Part shown: in pieces, positions 50,874 to 59,814 of the stretch
Position numbering within the stretch: position 1 is the first letter of the stretch
Layout: every line of letters starts with the position of its first letter
Assembly (NCBI RefSeq): GCF_000938255.1
Contig: NZ_JYMR01000052.1
Location: 248,001-312,000, forward strand
Direction of reading: 5' to 3'
Source: Bradyrhizobium sp. LTSP849
Lineage (GTDB): Bacteria > Pseudomonadota > Alphaproteobacteria > Rhizobiales > Xanthobacteraceae
DNA length: 64,000 bases
Position numbers and translations under genes: made by a program
Notes under the pieces: generated by a model
Seen by the model: only the letters and a program-made list of their open reading frames with translations
Database searches by the model: none
Told to the model about the DNA's origin: nothing

Positions 50874-51920
50874 TCAGAGGTAATTGATGAGACTGATCTT
50901 CTGGAGTTGCGAGGTCAACGCGAGCGCCGTCTGGATCTGGGTCTGCAGGGTGTTGACGCGCACCGACGCTTCGGCCGGATCGACCTTCTCCATGTCGACG
51001 ATCTGGTTGTTCAGAATGTCCTTCTGGGCGTTGAGCTTGTCCGTGGCGGTGGTGACCCGCTGCTGGACCACGCCGACGTTGCCGCCGAGCGTCGCGAGGT
51101 CATCGATCGCACTACCAACGAGGCCGATGGCCTTGTCCACGACGGTCTGGAACGTCGTCTGGCTCAGGTTTATGTTCCCGAGATCGGACATCATGGTGTA
51201 GGCCTCGGCGAGCTTGCGGAAGCCGGTCTGGTTGGCGCTGACGGACGTATCAACGACCTCGGTCGTGGAGATACGACTTTGCATGGTCTGGTCGGTGGCC
51301 GATGACCAGTTGGTGTTCCAGGCCGGGCTCGCGAACTCGGCATCAAAGGTGGTGTCGAGGAAGCTCTGCATTTGAGCCGGAGTAATGCTGCTCACGCTGG
51401 CCGAGGATTGCGAGAAGCCGAAGGTCGAAAGGAAATCGGAATCGACCTGGTTCTTGCTGGCCGAGCCCGCGGCATAATCCGTGATCGGCGCGTTCTGCGT
51501 GTTGATGCCCGAGAACAGAAAAGAGCCGTTATAGGAGACGTTCAGCGCGCCGATCAGATCCTCGAGGTTCGAGGACGCAGGCGGCAGGACGATCCGCCCG
51601 CCGCCGTCGGTGCTGCGGGCCGCGATCAGGTCCTTGAGGAAGTCCGATGCGGTCGAGCCTAGCTCGGTGATGCGGTTTTGAGTCACGTCGAGACGACCCG
51701 AGACCAGCCCGTTGGTATCGACGAGCTGATCGGCGAAGCTCATGTCCGCCCGCAGGCTGACGTCGCCACCCGTCGTGGCACCGAGCTCGAGGCCGACATC
51801 GGCGAAGCGGCCGGTGGTCGCCTCCGTCGACGCCTTGCTCAGCGCAGCCTGGTTGTTCGTGATCGAGGATCTCAACGACGACGACAGCATCAGCGTCGAG
51901 ATATAGTTTGCGCTCATCAT
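50874..51920 (-). CDS. flgL: Hook-filament junction protein FlgL
   Basis: 348 residues. The N-terminal helix NYISTLMLSSSLRSSITNNQ and C-terminal helix NTLQTQIQTALALTSQLQKI correspond to the flagellin-like D0/D1 ends, with ALNVSYNGSFLFSGINTQNAP in the middle typical of FlgL. It joins hook and filament. Its start overlaps the flgK stop by four bases (ATGA). Confidence 0.93.
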   Translation of the reverse strand: MMSANYISTLMLSSSLRSSITNNQAALSKASTEATTGRFADVGLELGATTGGDVSLRADMSFADQLVDTNGLVSGRLDVTQNRITELGSTASDFLKDLIAARSTDGGGRIVLPPASSNLEDLIGALNVSYNGSFLFSGINTQNAPITDYAAGSASKNQVDSDFLSTFGFSQSSASVSSITPAQMQSFLDTTFDAEFASPAWNTNWSSATDQTMQSRISTTEVVDTSVSANQTGFRKLAEAYTMMSDLGNINLSQTTFQTVVDKAIGLVGSAIDDLATLGGNVGVVQQRVTTATDKLNAQKDILNNQIVDMEKVDPAEASVRVNTLQTQIQTALALTSQLQKISLINYL

Positions 51921-53398
51921 GACGTTGTCCCCACGGCTGCCAGCAAGCTCTGCAACATTTGGTCGACGGTCGAGATGATCTTCGACGACGCCGAATAGGT
52001 ACGCTCGACCTGGAGCATCAACGACATTTCGTCGTCCATGTTGACGCCGCTGACGTTCGACAACGCCGCCGTACTACGGTCGAGCAGCGTGCTCTGATAT
52101 GTGGAACTGTCGTTGGCGGCCTTGCGCTGATTTTCGATCCAGCTCGTCGACGACGACGCGAAGTCGATCAGGCTGCCGTTCGGCTTGCCTTGCGTGGTCG
52201 CATCGAACGGCTGCGACACATCCATGTTGCCGATGATCTGCTGAAGCCGGGTCGAGTAGCCGGCGTTGCCAGCGGTGTTGTATTGGTAGGCGGCGTTGCC
52301 GCTGATCGCGCCGTCGCGCAGCAGATTTGGGTTGCCGCCCTGAGCCGGATCGACCGATGCGGCAACCGAGATCGTGCCGGCAAGGCCCACCGAGACGGTG
52401 GCGCTCGCGGGCATCGCCGGCGCGCCGGGATAGGTGAAGAGACCGGGAACATCGGGCAGCGCCGCGCCCGATTGATCGCTTTCCTTGAAGGTATTGATCA
52501 GGCCGCGCGCGATCTCGTCGAGTTGGCTCTGATAGGTGACCGTGTCATTGTCGCGCAATTGAGCGAGACCGGCGAGCTTGCCGGACTTGATCGGCATCAC
52601 CGAATTGGGGCCGGTCACGGGCACGCCGTCGATATAGACCGCGTTGCCCGTGGTGCTCGGCGAATAGGCGTTGGTCGGGGCGAAGCTGACCGAGCGCGCC
52701 GTCTTGTCGAACAGCACCACGCCACTGTCGGTGTAGAGCGCGGCATCGCCGTTGGTGCGGATCGACATCGTGACACCGACCTCCTGCGACAGGCTCGAGA
52801 CGATGCTGTCGCGCTGGTCGAGATAGTCAGTCACGTCGTCGCCGGCGATCGTTCCCTTCACGATCGCCGTATTGACGGTCTGGAACTGGGAGAGCAACTG
52901 GTTGATGTTCTGAACCGACGTTTTCATGTCGGCGTCTGCGCCCTCGCGGACCGACTGAACGGTCTGGGTCGCCTGGTTGAGCGCGGTCGCCATGTCCTTG
53001 GCGGACGTGACGGCCGCCTGCGCCAGCGTGGCGTTGTCCGGAGCATTGGCATATTGCTGGAGCGCCTGCTTCAGCGCATTAAGCTGCGCCGTCGGCGACT
53101 GGTCGAGCTCCGGATCGTCCACCGTGGCAGTTGCGATCTGCTGGAGACCGTCATAGATCGCGCTCTGCGTAGCCGCCGCGGAGGTCGCGGTCAGGACGTT
53201 GCTGTACAGGCCCGAGCTGGCGGCGCGCTGGATCGCCGCCACATAGACGCCGGTACCGGGAAGGTTGTCCAGCACGGTGATCTTGCGCGAATAGCCGGTC
53301 GCACTGGCACCGGCGATGTTACGCGAAATGACCGACGACTGGATGCCCGACGCCATGAGCGAGGAGCGGGCGGAGTCGAGGGCTGACGTAAGGGACAT
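51917..53398 (-). CDS. flgK: Hook-filament junction protein FlgK
   Basis: 493 residues. The N-terminus SLTSALDSARSSLMASGIQS and the conserved SRNIAGASATGYSRK are the FlgK rod/hook-type motif; the C-terminus (DDEMSLMLQVERTYSASSKI, then ISTVDQMLQSLL) completes D0. It is the first hook-associated protein and lies between flgE and flgL as expected. Confidence 0.95.
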   Translation of the reverse strand: MSLTSALDSARSSLMASGIQSSVISRNIAGASATGYSRKITVLDNLPGTGVYVAAIQRAASSGLYSNVLTATSAAATQSAIYDGLQQIATATVDDPELDQSPTAQLNALKQALQQYANAPDNATLAQAAVTSAKDMATALNQATQTVQSVREGADADMKTSVQNINQLLSQFQTVNTAIVKGTIAGDDVTDYLDQRDSIVSSLSQEVGVTMSIRTNGDAALYTDSGVVLFDKTARSVSFAPTNAYSPSTTGNAVYIDGVPVTGPNSVMPIKSGKLAGLAQLRDNDTVTYQSQLDEIARGLINTFKESDQSGAALPDVPGLFTYPGAPAMPASATVSVGLAGTISVAASVDPAQGGNPNLLRDGAISGNAAYQYNTAGNAGYSTRLQQIIGNMDVSQPFDATTQGKPNGSLIDFASSSTSWIENQRKAANDSSTYQSTLLDRSTAALSNVSGVNMDDEMSLMLQVERTYSASSKIISTVDQMLQSLLAAVGTTS

Positions 53399-53432
53399 GG
53401 CGTGCTCTTACCCGGGATCGGCGCTGGGGGAC

Positions 53433-54659
53433 TTAGCGCTTCAGGTTGACGACGACGTCGAGCAGGTCGGCACCGGTCTGGAACGATTTCGAGTTCGCGG
53501 TGAAGCTCCGCTGCGATTCGATCATCGATGTCAGCTCGTCCGCGAGATCGACGTTGGAATCTTCCAGAGCGCCGGATTGGATGGTCCCGAGACCGCCCTG
53601 GCCGGCAAGGCCGACCTGGACGTTTCCGGAGTCCAGGTTCGTCGAATAGACGTTGCCGACTTCGGGCGTCAGGTGATCCGGGCTCGGCACGGTGGCGAGT
53701 GCGATCTGGTAGCTCGGCAGCTGCGATCCGTTCTGAAGAACCGCGGTGACCACGCCCTTGTCGTCGATGTCGACCTTCTCGACGGCGGACGGCGCGTTAC
53801 CGTCGACGGTCGCCTTGAAGTCGAAGCTGGAGGCTACCTGAGTCATGGCCGAGAGGTCCATGTTGAAGGCTGAGCCACCGGGAATATTCACGGAGAGCGA
53901 GGTCGGGCTGGTTGCTGCCAGCGCGCCCTTGCCGGCCGCCGTGACGTCGAAGGCGAACGTGGTCGCAGGGCCGCTCGTCGTCAGCGCGGTTGCGCCGTTG
54001 TAGACCTCGATGTCCCAGGTATTTGCGGCAGTCTTTGCGGCGTAGACATCGAGCGTCACGGCATTGCCGATATTGTCGTAGGTCACCATCGACGTCTTCG
54101 ACGTGTAGTTGGCCGGACCGGCCGGCGCTGCAATCGCGGTTGCACTCGGATCCAGATTGGCCGCCACGGTCGCCTTGGTCGAAGGCGACGCCTGCAGCGT
54201 CATCTGGTTGACGTTGACGACCTGAAGACCGGAGAAGCCATTGGCAGCAACAGTGGGCGTGGCACCGTTCTGGATGTTGTAGCCCATGAGCTTGAAGCCG
54301 GCAGCATTGACGAGGTTGCCCTGGCTGTCGGGCACGAACGCGCCGGCGCGGGTCAGGAAGCTGTTGCCCTGAGGGTCCTGCACGACGAAGAAGCCATTAC
54401 CCTGGACCGCGAGGTCCGTCGTCGAGGTCGTGAAACTGAGATTGCCGGGATCGGAGATGGCGTAACGGACCGTCGTCTCAACGGCACCGGAGTCGTAATT
54501 GCCCGAGCCGCTCTTCAGGATCAGCGAGGAGAACTCGGTCGACGCCCGCTTGTAACCCGTCGTGTTGACGTTGGCGATGTTGTCCGAGACCGTCGACAGC
54601 TTGTTGGACTGTGCAGACATTCCGGAAACGCCGGTGCGCATAACACCAAACAGGCTCAT
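53433..54659 (-). CDS. flgE: Flagellar hook protein FlgE
   Basis: 408 residues. N-terminal SNKLSTVSDNIANVNTTGYK is the basal-body/hook signature, followed by QGNGFFVVQDPQGNSFLTRA; the C-terminus SFTANSKSFQTGADLLDVVV is the matching end. AAGGAG precedes the ATG. A 95-base gap separates it from the SLT gene upstream, the largest break between fliF and flgL, so an internal promoter is possible here. Confidence 0.96.
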   Translation of the reverse strand: MSLFGVMRTGVSGMSAQSNKLSTVSDNIANVNTTGYKRASTEFSSLILKSGSGNYDSGAVETTVRYAISDPGNLSFTTSTTDLAVQGNGFFVVQDPQGNSFLTRAGAFVPDSQGNLVNAAGFKLMGYNIQNGATPTVAANGFSGLQVVNVNQMTLQASPSTKATVAANLDPSATAIAAPAGPANYTSKTSMVTYDNIGNAVTLDVYAAKTAANTWDIEVYNGATALTTSGPATTFAFDVTAAGKGALAATSPTSLSVNIPGGSAFNMDLSAMTQVASSFDFKATVDGNAPSAVEKVDIDDKGVVTAVLQNGSQLPSYQIALATVPSPDHLTPEVGNVYSTNLDSGNVQVGLAGQGGLGTIQSGALEDSNVDLADELTSMIESQRSFTANSKSFQTGADLLDVVVNLKR

Positions 54660-54754
54660 GGATTGGGCTCCTTAGGAAGATTGTATTGACAATGAGGGAT
54701 CTTGCTTGCGCGGGGCTGATGGCCAGTGACGATGCACAACTTCATCTCGTCACC

Positions 54755-55339
54755 TCACGTCGTTTTAGGCTGACATAACGAGCGCGCCTTGTCGGTCCAC
54801 GCGCCGAAACCGCTCGATACGAGATGAGCGACGATGTGACAGACATAGCGCTTCTGGGCCGGCTGGTTGTTGGGGCCGGCATTGTAGCGGGCCACCGCCA
54901 TGGTCCAGCTTCCTTCGCGCTGCTTCAGCTCTTTCAGGAAGCGCGCGGCATAGTCGACGTTCTTGGCGGGATCGAACATCGCCTGCACCGAGGCGAACTT
55001 GTCGCCGTGGTAGTAGTGGTTGATCTGCATGCAGCCGAGATCGATCAGCTTGATGCCCTTGTTGCGCATCGCTTCGAAATTCGCCATCGCATCGCCCATG
55101 TCCTTGGCGAACACGGTCTGCCCCTCGGCACCGAGTGCGTAGGGATAGAGCGCGCCGCGCCGGCCGGTCTCGGTCAGGCCGACGGCATAGAGAATGCCGA
55201 GCGGAATCCCGTGCTGCTGCGACGCGCGCACCATCTCGCGCTCGCAGGGACGGGCAGTGTCGGTCGCCGCCGCCTCGGCGGCGCCGGCGTTACAGATAAA
55301 CAGGGCCGCGACGAATCTGCGGCGCCACGTCCTGGTCAT
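54755..55339 (-). CDS. Flagellar-operon lytic transglycosylase (SLT domain)
   Basis: 194 residues from the ATG at 55339, which has AGGAGG 6 bases upstream; the open frame beginning at 55420 lacks that. A signal peptide (RRRFVAALFICNAGAAEAAA) is followed by an SLT fold: GIPLGILYAVGLTETGRRGA with the catalytic glutamate in LTETG, and AVARYNAGPNN. It probably opens peptidoglycan for the rod, compensating for the muramidase domain missing from FlgJ. Its first 50 bases overlap the end of the fliK gene in another frame. Confidence 0.88.
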   Translation of the reverse strand: MTRTWRRRFVAALFICNAGAAEAAATDTARPCEREMVRASQQHGIPLGILYAVGLTETGRRGALYPYALGAEGQTVFAKDMGDAMANFEAMRNKGIKLIDLGCMQINHYYHGDKFASVQAMFDPAKNVDYAARFLKELKQREGSWTMAVARYNAGPNNQPAQKRYVCHIVAHLVSSGFGAWTDKARSLCQPKTT

Positions 55340-56657
55340 GACGCGCCTCCTGGTTGGGTTGCTGCTCCTGCCGGGCTTGCCTGGCTCCGCCGTCCGATTG
55401 ACCGGACGACGAGCCCGCACCGCCGAATCCGCCCTGCGACTGGGATGACTGCTGTTGCTGGCCCGAGAGCTGCGGCTGCGACTGGCCGGATCCGGCCTGG
55501 AATCGGTCGAGCGAGCCGTGCTGCACAGGCGCGACGTCGGCCACGTAGCCCGCGGACTGCATCACGTCGCGGATCTGGTCGCGCTGCTGGTCCAGCATCA
55601 GGCTGGTGTCCTTGCGTTCGGCCGCAAGATGAACCGACACCTCGGTGCCGACGAGACGAAGGCGCACGGTGACATTGCCGAGTGCCGCCGGCTCGAGATT
55701 GACGGTGAGGATCTTGACCGGCTGGTCGGGCGCGTTGCTCTGGGATGCTGCGAGATCGGCCATGGCGGATGAAGCCGCCGCAGGCGAGCTCTTCAGCTCC
55801 GACACCACGGCGTTTGCGACCTGCTGGATCGCGCTGAACTGCGGCACGGGAGGCAGATGGGTCTCCTGCTGAACCACCGTCACCTTGGTCGTCTCGGGCA
55901 AGGCGTCGCGTCCTGCGGACTTTGCCGCGCGTTCGACATTCGCCGTGACGGCTTCGAAGCCGGATGTGGCGGGCATGGCTTCCGATTGAGTTTCGCTTCC
56001 CTGCGGCATCGCCTGCTGGGTCGCCGCTGCCCGTGCGCCCCCGGCCGGCTGCGGGCGCGCTCCAGATGCATCGGCAGCTGGACGCGCGGCGGTCGATGGA
56101 GCGGCGGTCGATGGAACGGCGGCGGATCGAACGACATCTGCCGTCGCCGCCTTTGCCCCGCCGATGCTCTGAACCTCGCGCTTCGCTGTGGAGGGCTGTT
56201 CGTCCCGCGCCGACGTCTCCTTCTTGTCGCTCGACAATTGCGGCGTCTGCACCGTCACGGCCGGCGCGGCGGCAAGTTCCTGCCCCACGATCGCCGGAAG
56301 GCTCAATCTGTTCGGGACGTCCACCTTCGCAGCCTGATCGACCGGGTCTCGCTTGTCCGACGACTTGGTCTTCTCGGTGCGCTCGTCCACCGTCTCATCC
56401 TTCGGTGTGTCGCGCTCGGTCAATTGCGCCAGTCGCGGGCGCATCGCCCCGGCCTTCGCGGTCGCCTCACTTCCCTGGTCGTTCAACGCCCGCTTCGCCA
56501 TGTTCGAGACGGTGTGGAGCAGATCGTTGAACGAGGAATCGTCGGCCGATTTCGCGCCTGTCGCGCCCGCGCCCTTCGTCGAACGGGATACCCCGCGCGT
56601 CAGGCTCTCGGCCAGGCCCGCGAAAGACTGTCCGGAGGTTCCGCTAAGCTTGGTCAT
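55290..56657 (-). CDS. fliK: Flagellar hook-length control protein FliK (MotD of rhizobia)
   Basis: 455 residues. A long low-complexity region rich in Ala, Ser, Thr, Lys (to about residue 270) is the ruler part; it contains a short DNA duplication encoding PSTAAPSTAA. The C-terminal Flg_hook domain (about 310-380) has LTVNLEPAALGNVTVRLRLV and SLMLDQQRDQIRDVMQSAGY. A Gln/Ser/Gly-rich tail follows. It controls hook length and the switch to filament export. Start overlaps the motC stop (ATGA). Confidence 0.9.
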   Translation of the reverse strand: MTKLSGTSGQSFAGLAESLTRGVSRSTKGAGATGAKSADDSSFNDLLHTVSNMAKRALNDQGSEATAKAGAMRPRLAQLTERDTPKDETVDERTEKTKSSDKRDPVDQAAKVDVPNRLSLPAIVGQELAAAPAVTVQTPQLSSDKKETSARDEQPSTAKREVQSIGGAKAATADVVRSAAVPSTAAPSTAARPAADASGARPQPAGGARAAATQQAMPQGSETQSEAMPATSGFEAVTANVERAAKSAGRDALPETTKVTVVQQETHLPPVPQFSAIQQVANAVVSELKSSPAAASSAMADLAASQSNAPDQPVKILTVNLEPAALGNVTVRLRLVGTEVSVHLAAERKDTSLMLDQQRDQIRDVMQSAGYVADVAPVQHGSLDRFQAGSGQSQPQLSGQQQQSSQSQGGFGGAGSSSGQSDGGARQARQEQQPNQEARHDQDVAPQIRRGPVYL

Positions 56658-57838
56658 GGGTGGCGATCCTTGGTGAGAAGCTCCAGTTCGCCGAGTTGTT
56701 TCTGGGCCCGCGCAAGCATCGCGGTCGATGACGCGAGATCGATCCGCGCCGGCGTGGGCGGAGGCTTGTCGGCCGCAGCGCCGGCAGACAGGCCTGCGAT
56801 CGGCTTGCGGACGTCGAGCGCGAGCTGGACGGTTGCATTCAGGAGCAGGACGTCGCGCTCCGGCAGCTTCGACCTGTCGAGCGCCTTCAGTTCGGCGAAA
56901 CCACCGTCATACTCGTCGGTGAGCGCCCGTGACGCACCACGAAAGAGATGCGCGCGCTCGCGATCCGCCGTGGCATCGGCGCTGAGCGTCAGCGCCCGCT
57001 CGCTCGCGAGCCGGGCCACAGCGAGCCGCCCGCGCACCAGCGCGGCGCGCGCGATCACCAGGTAGAGCTTGAGGCGGCTGGCGCGGTCGATCTGTTCCAG
57101 CAGAGCCGCGACTCGCACGAAACGGCGATCGTCCAGAGCGAGGCTCGATTGCGTCATGCCGGTGGAGAAGCGCTGCCAGAAATCGCCGGCATAAATCGAA
57201 TTGCGGTAGTGGCGGATATAGGACAGCGTCAAGAACTCGAACTTGTCGAAATCCTCCGCCTGCCCGACCAGCAGGATCTCGCGCCGCAGCGCCGCCTCCT
57301 CGACGAGCGTGCCCGGCAGCAGCAGGCGTGCATCGTCGAGGCGTTCGATCGCGAGCGATGCCTCGGAACGTGCGAACAGCGCGCCCTGGACCAGCGCGAC
57401 CTGACCGCCCATGCCGGACGGGATCGTACGTGGCTTGATGTCCTTGAGCAGCTCGCGCGCTTCCTCTTGACGTCCCTCGACATAGGCGAGCGCGCCGTCA
57501 AACAGCCGCGCATCAACATTCAACTTGTCGCGCGGCAGCTTGCGGACGACCTGCGGCGCGCCGCCGCTGAGCAGATAGATGACGACCGCCTGGCCGTTCT
57601 GCGGATTGCTCCACACGCTCGCGTCGGCGGCGAGAAGCTTCTCGCCGATCTGCCGGATCAGCGCGATGTGGCTGCCATGCGCCGCGGTGTCACCATTGGC
57701 GATGCCGTCCTGCACGGCTTGCAGCGAACGGACAAGTTCATACGGTTCGCTCGACGGCGTCGCCGGTTCGGCAAATGCGTGCGTCGCCGTGAACGGCAGC
57801 ACCAGCAACAGCCCGGCGCGGAGCAGCGGCCTGATCAA
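56654..57838 (-). CDS. motC: Flagellar motor chaperone MotC
   Basis: 394 residues with a signal peptide (IRPLLRAGLLLVLPFTATHAFA). It matches rhizobial MotC, a periplasmic partner of MotB: VQDGIANGDTAAHGSHIALI, AVVIYLLSGGAPQVVRKL, LVEEAALRREILLVGQAEDF. The start is a TTG at 57838 that overlaps the motB stop (TTGA) with GGGAGA upstream; the frame open further upstream is a shadow of motB. In Sinorhizobium MotC stabilises MotB and is required for rotation. Confidence 0.9.
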   Translation of the reverse strand: MIRPLLRAGLLLVLPFTATHAFAEPATPSSEPYELVRSLQAVQDGIANGDTAAHGSHIALIRQIGEKLLAADASVWSNPQNGQAVVIYLLSGGAPQVVRKLPRDKLNVDARLFDGALAYVEGRQEEARELLKDIKPRTIPSGMGGQVALVQGALFARSEASLAIERLDDARLLLPGTLVEEAALRREILLVGQAEDFDKFEFLTLSYIRHYRNSIYAGDFWQRFSTGMTQSSLALDDRRFVRVAALLEQIDRASRLKLYLVIARAALVRGRLAVARLASERALTLSADATADRERAHLFRGASRALTDEYDGGFAELKALDRSKLPERDVLLLNATVQLALDVRKPIAGLSAGAAADKPPPTPARIDLASSTAMLARAQKQLGELELLTKDRHP

Positions 57839-59103
57839 GGGCGCTTCTCCCGGATAAGGATCTCGATCCGGCGATTCTGTGCGGCTGCCGGATCGTTCGG
57901 GAGCTTCGGCCGCCGGTCGGCATAGCCTTCGACATGCTCGATCCGCTGCGCATCGACACCCGAGCGGACCAGCATGTAATAGGCCATCTGCGCGCGGGCC
58001 GTGGACAGCCGCCAATTGTCGTAGGTTTCCGACTTGTAAGGCCGGTTGTCGGTGTGGCCGCGGACGATGATCGTGCCGGGGCGCTTCGTCAGCAACGGCC
58101 CGATCTTGTCGATGACGCGAATGAGCTCGGGCCGCGGCTCGGCCGAGCCGACCGCGAACATGCCGAAGCTCGCATCGTCGGTCAGGCTGACCAGAAGGCC
58201 CTCCTCGACCTGGCGGACCTCGGCCACCGGACCGGCGCCGGCCTTGATGTCCGACAGCGCCTCGGCAATCGCGGCTTGAAGCTGCTTGACGGTCGGTTGC
58301 TGCGTCTGCGACGCGGCGTTGGCCTGAAGGTTGGCCTGTGTGTTCGGTTGAACGCTGCCTTCGCGCGCGGCCGAGGACGGTGCCGGTCCAGGTGGCAGCA
58401 GCGGCGACAGGCTTGCGGACGACGCCTCCGCGTTGGGAGCCACGCTGCCGCCGGCATCATCCGTCTTGCCGCGGCGCGGCTCGCCCTGGTTTGTGTCGGC
58501 CGCGTTGTCGCGCGCGGAGGCATTCGGCTTCGGTTGGCCCTCCGTGATCCGATCTGCCTCCTTGGACGCTTCCGGAGCGAGCTTCCAGTAGCCGGGATCG
58601 AACGGATCGCGATAGGCGTCGCCGCCCTTGAGGCCATCTTCTTCCGCCGATGTCAGTGCGCCGACGCGGCGGTGGCCCGAGGCCTGGTTCGAGCTGGCCG
58701 CGATTTCGGTGAGCGTCGCATAGGGATCGCGAAACAGGACCTTCTCTTCGTAGAAGGGCGGCTTCTCGGCCGTCGGTGAATCGCCGCGACGCTCCTCGTT
58801 CGGGCCGGACGGCTGGCGTTTGCCGTCCTGACCCTCGAACGTGGTCGGCTCCTTCTTGTTCAGATCCTTGAGCCCCTTGGGCGCCGGCGCGTTCTCGGCA
58901 AGCTGGATCGGGTTGAAATAGCTCGCAACCACCTGCTTCTGGTCCTGGTTGAGCGCGTTGATCAGCCACATCACCAGGAAGAACGCCATCATCGCGGTCA
59001 TGAAGTCCGCATAGGCGATCTTCCAAACGCCACCGTGCGGCTTCGAGTCCTCGAAGGCGCCGCGCCGGCGGATGATGACGAGCTCGTGCTTGACTTCCTC
59101 CAT
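57835..59103 (-). CDS. motB: Flagellar motor stator protein MotB
   Basis: 422 residues. A cytoplasmic N-terminus and one membrane span carry the proton-binding aspartate D33 in WKIAYADFMTAMMAFFLVMW. A long, disordered Pro/Ser/Ala-rich linker (about 75-270) is much larger than in enteric MotB, as in other rhizobia. The C-terminal OmpA-like domain binds peptidoglycan (TIIVRGHTDNRPYKSE, then LSTARAQMAYYMLVRSGVD). motA is not in the window. Confidence 0.95.
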   Translation of the reverse strand: MEEVKHELVIIRRRGAFEDSKPHGGVWKIAYADFMTAMMAFFLVMWLINALNQDQKQVVASYFNPIQLAENAPAPKGLKDLNKKEPTTFEGQDGKRQPSGPNEERRGDSPTAEKPPFYEEKVLFRDPYATLTEIAASSNQASGHRRVGALTSAEEDGLKGGDAYRDPFDPGYWKLAPEASKEADRITEGQPKPNASARDNAADTNQGEPRRGKTDDAGGSVAPNAEASSASLSPLLPPGPAPSSAAREGSVQPNTQANLQANAASQTQQPTVKQLQAAIAEALSDIKAGAGPVAEVRQVEEGLLVSLTDDASFGMFAVGSAEPRPELIRVIDKIGPLLTKRPGTIIVRGHTDNRPYKSETYDNWRLSTARAQMAYYMLVRSGVDAQRIEHVEGYADRRPKLPNDPAAAQNRRIEILIREKRP

Positions 59104-59109
59104 GACCGA

Positions 59110-59814
59110 CTACCGGCGCGCCTCTTTCAGGCGATCGATCCAGGTCGAGATCTGCGTCTCGATCGTGGTCTGATCGGCAAGGACACGGACCTCGACGGTG
59201 TCGGCGGCCTGGTATTCGATCGCAGAGCGGCTGGTCGCGTCGAGTTGCGCCTTGACCAGGTTGATGAGATCGCTCGGTCCGGTCACGCGGAACACCGGCA
59301 CGGGCGAATTGGAGGTCAACGTCGCGATCTGCTCGACCAGCGCTCCAATCGCCTTGTCGCGGACCGCATCAGCGAGGAACGGCAGCAATATCCGCGCAAC
59401 GGAGCTTGCGATGTTGCTCTCGATCTCCTGGCACGCCGCGGCAAAGCCGTTGACGATCGCGACCGCCTGCTGGTCGGACCATTTGGCTCGTTCTTCGCCG
59501 AGCCGGATTGCGCTGCGGACGCGCTCTTCGGCGAGCTTGCTATCGCCCTCTGCGAGGCCGGCGGTGTAGCCGCGACGATAGGCGTCTTCCAGGAGATTGA
59601 CCGGCGCAGTTTCCGCCTTCGGAGCCTGAAGCTGCGGCTCGGGCTGCCGCTGAGGCTGCGGTTGAGCCTGGACCTGAGCTTGGGGCTGGAGCTCGCGCCG
59701 GATGTCCTTTGGCCGCGCCAGTTGCTCCTGGCTCTTGGGCGGCGGAGGAGGAGGCGACTTGGCCCGACCGTTCGCGTCGAACTGGGTGAGAAGCTTTCCG
59801 ATTGCCGCGTTCAT
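59110..59814 (-). CDS. fliH: FliH-like flagellar export ATPase regulator
   Basis: 234 residues. A Pro/Gln-rich N-terminal part (PPPPPPK, then QAQVQAQPQPQRQPEPQLQ) precedes LLEDAYRRGYTAGLAEGDSK, which resembles the FliH/SctL glycine-repeat entry, and a C-terminal domain of helices and strands with VRVLADQTTIETQIS. In alphaproteobacteria FliH is divergent, so the assignment rests on pattern and on position directly after fliF (ATGA overlap). fliI, its partner, is not in the window. Confidence 0.75.
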   Translation of the reverse strand: MNAAIGKLLTQFDANGRAKSPPPPPPKSQEQLARPKDIRRELQPQAQVQAQPQPQRQPEPQLQAPKAETAPVNLLEDAYRRGYTAGLAEGDSKLAEERVRSAIRLGEERAKWSDQQAVAIVNGFAAACQEIESNIASSVARILLPFLADAVRDKAIGALVEQIATLTSNSPVPVFRVTGPSDLINLVKAQLDATSRSAIEYQAADTVEVRVLADQTTIETQISTWIDRLKEARR

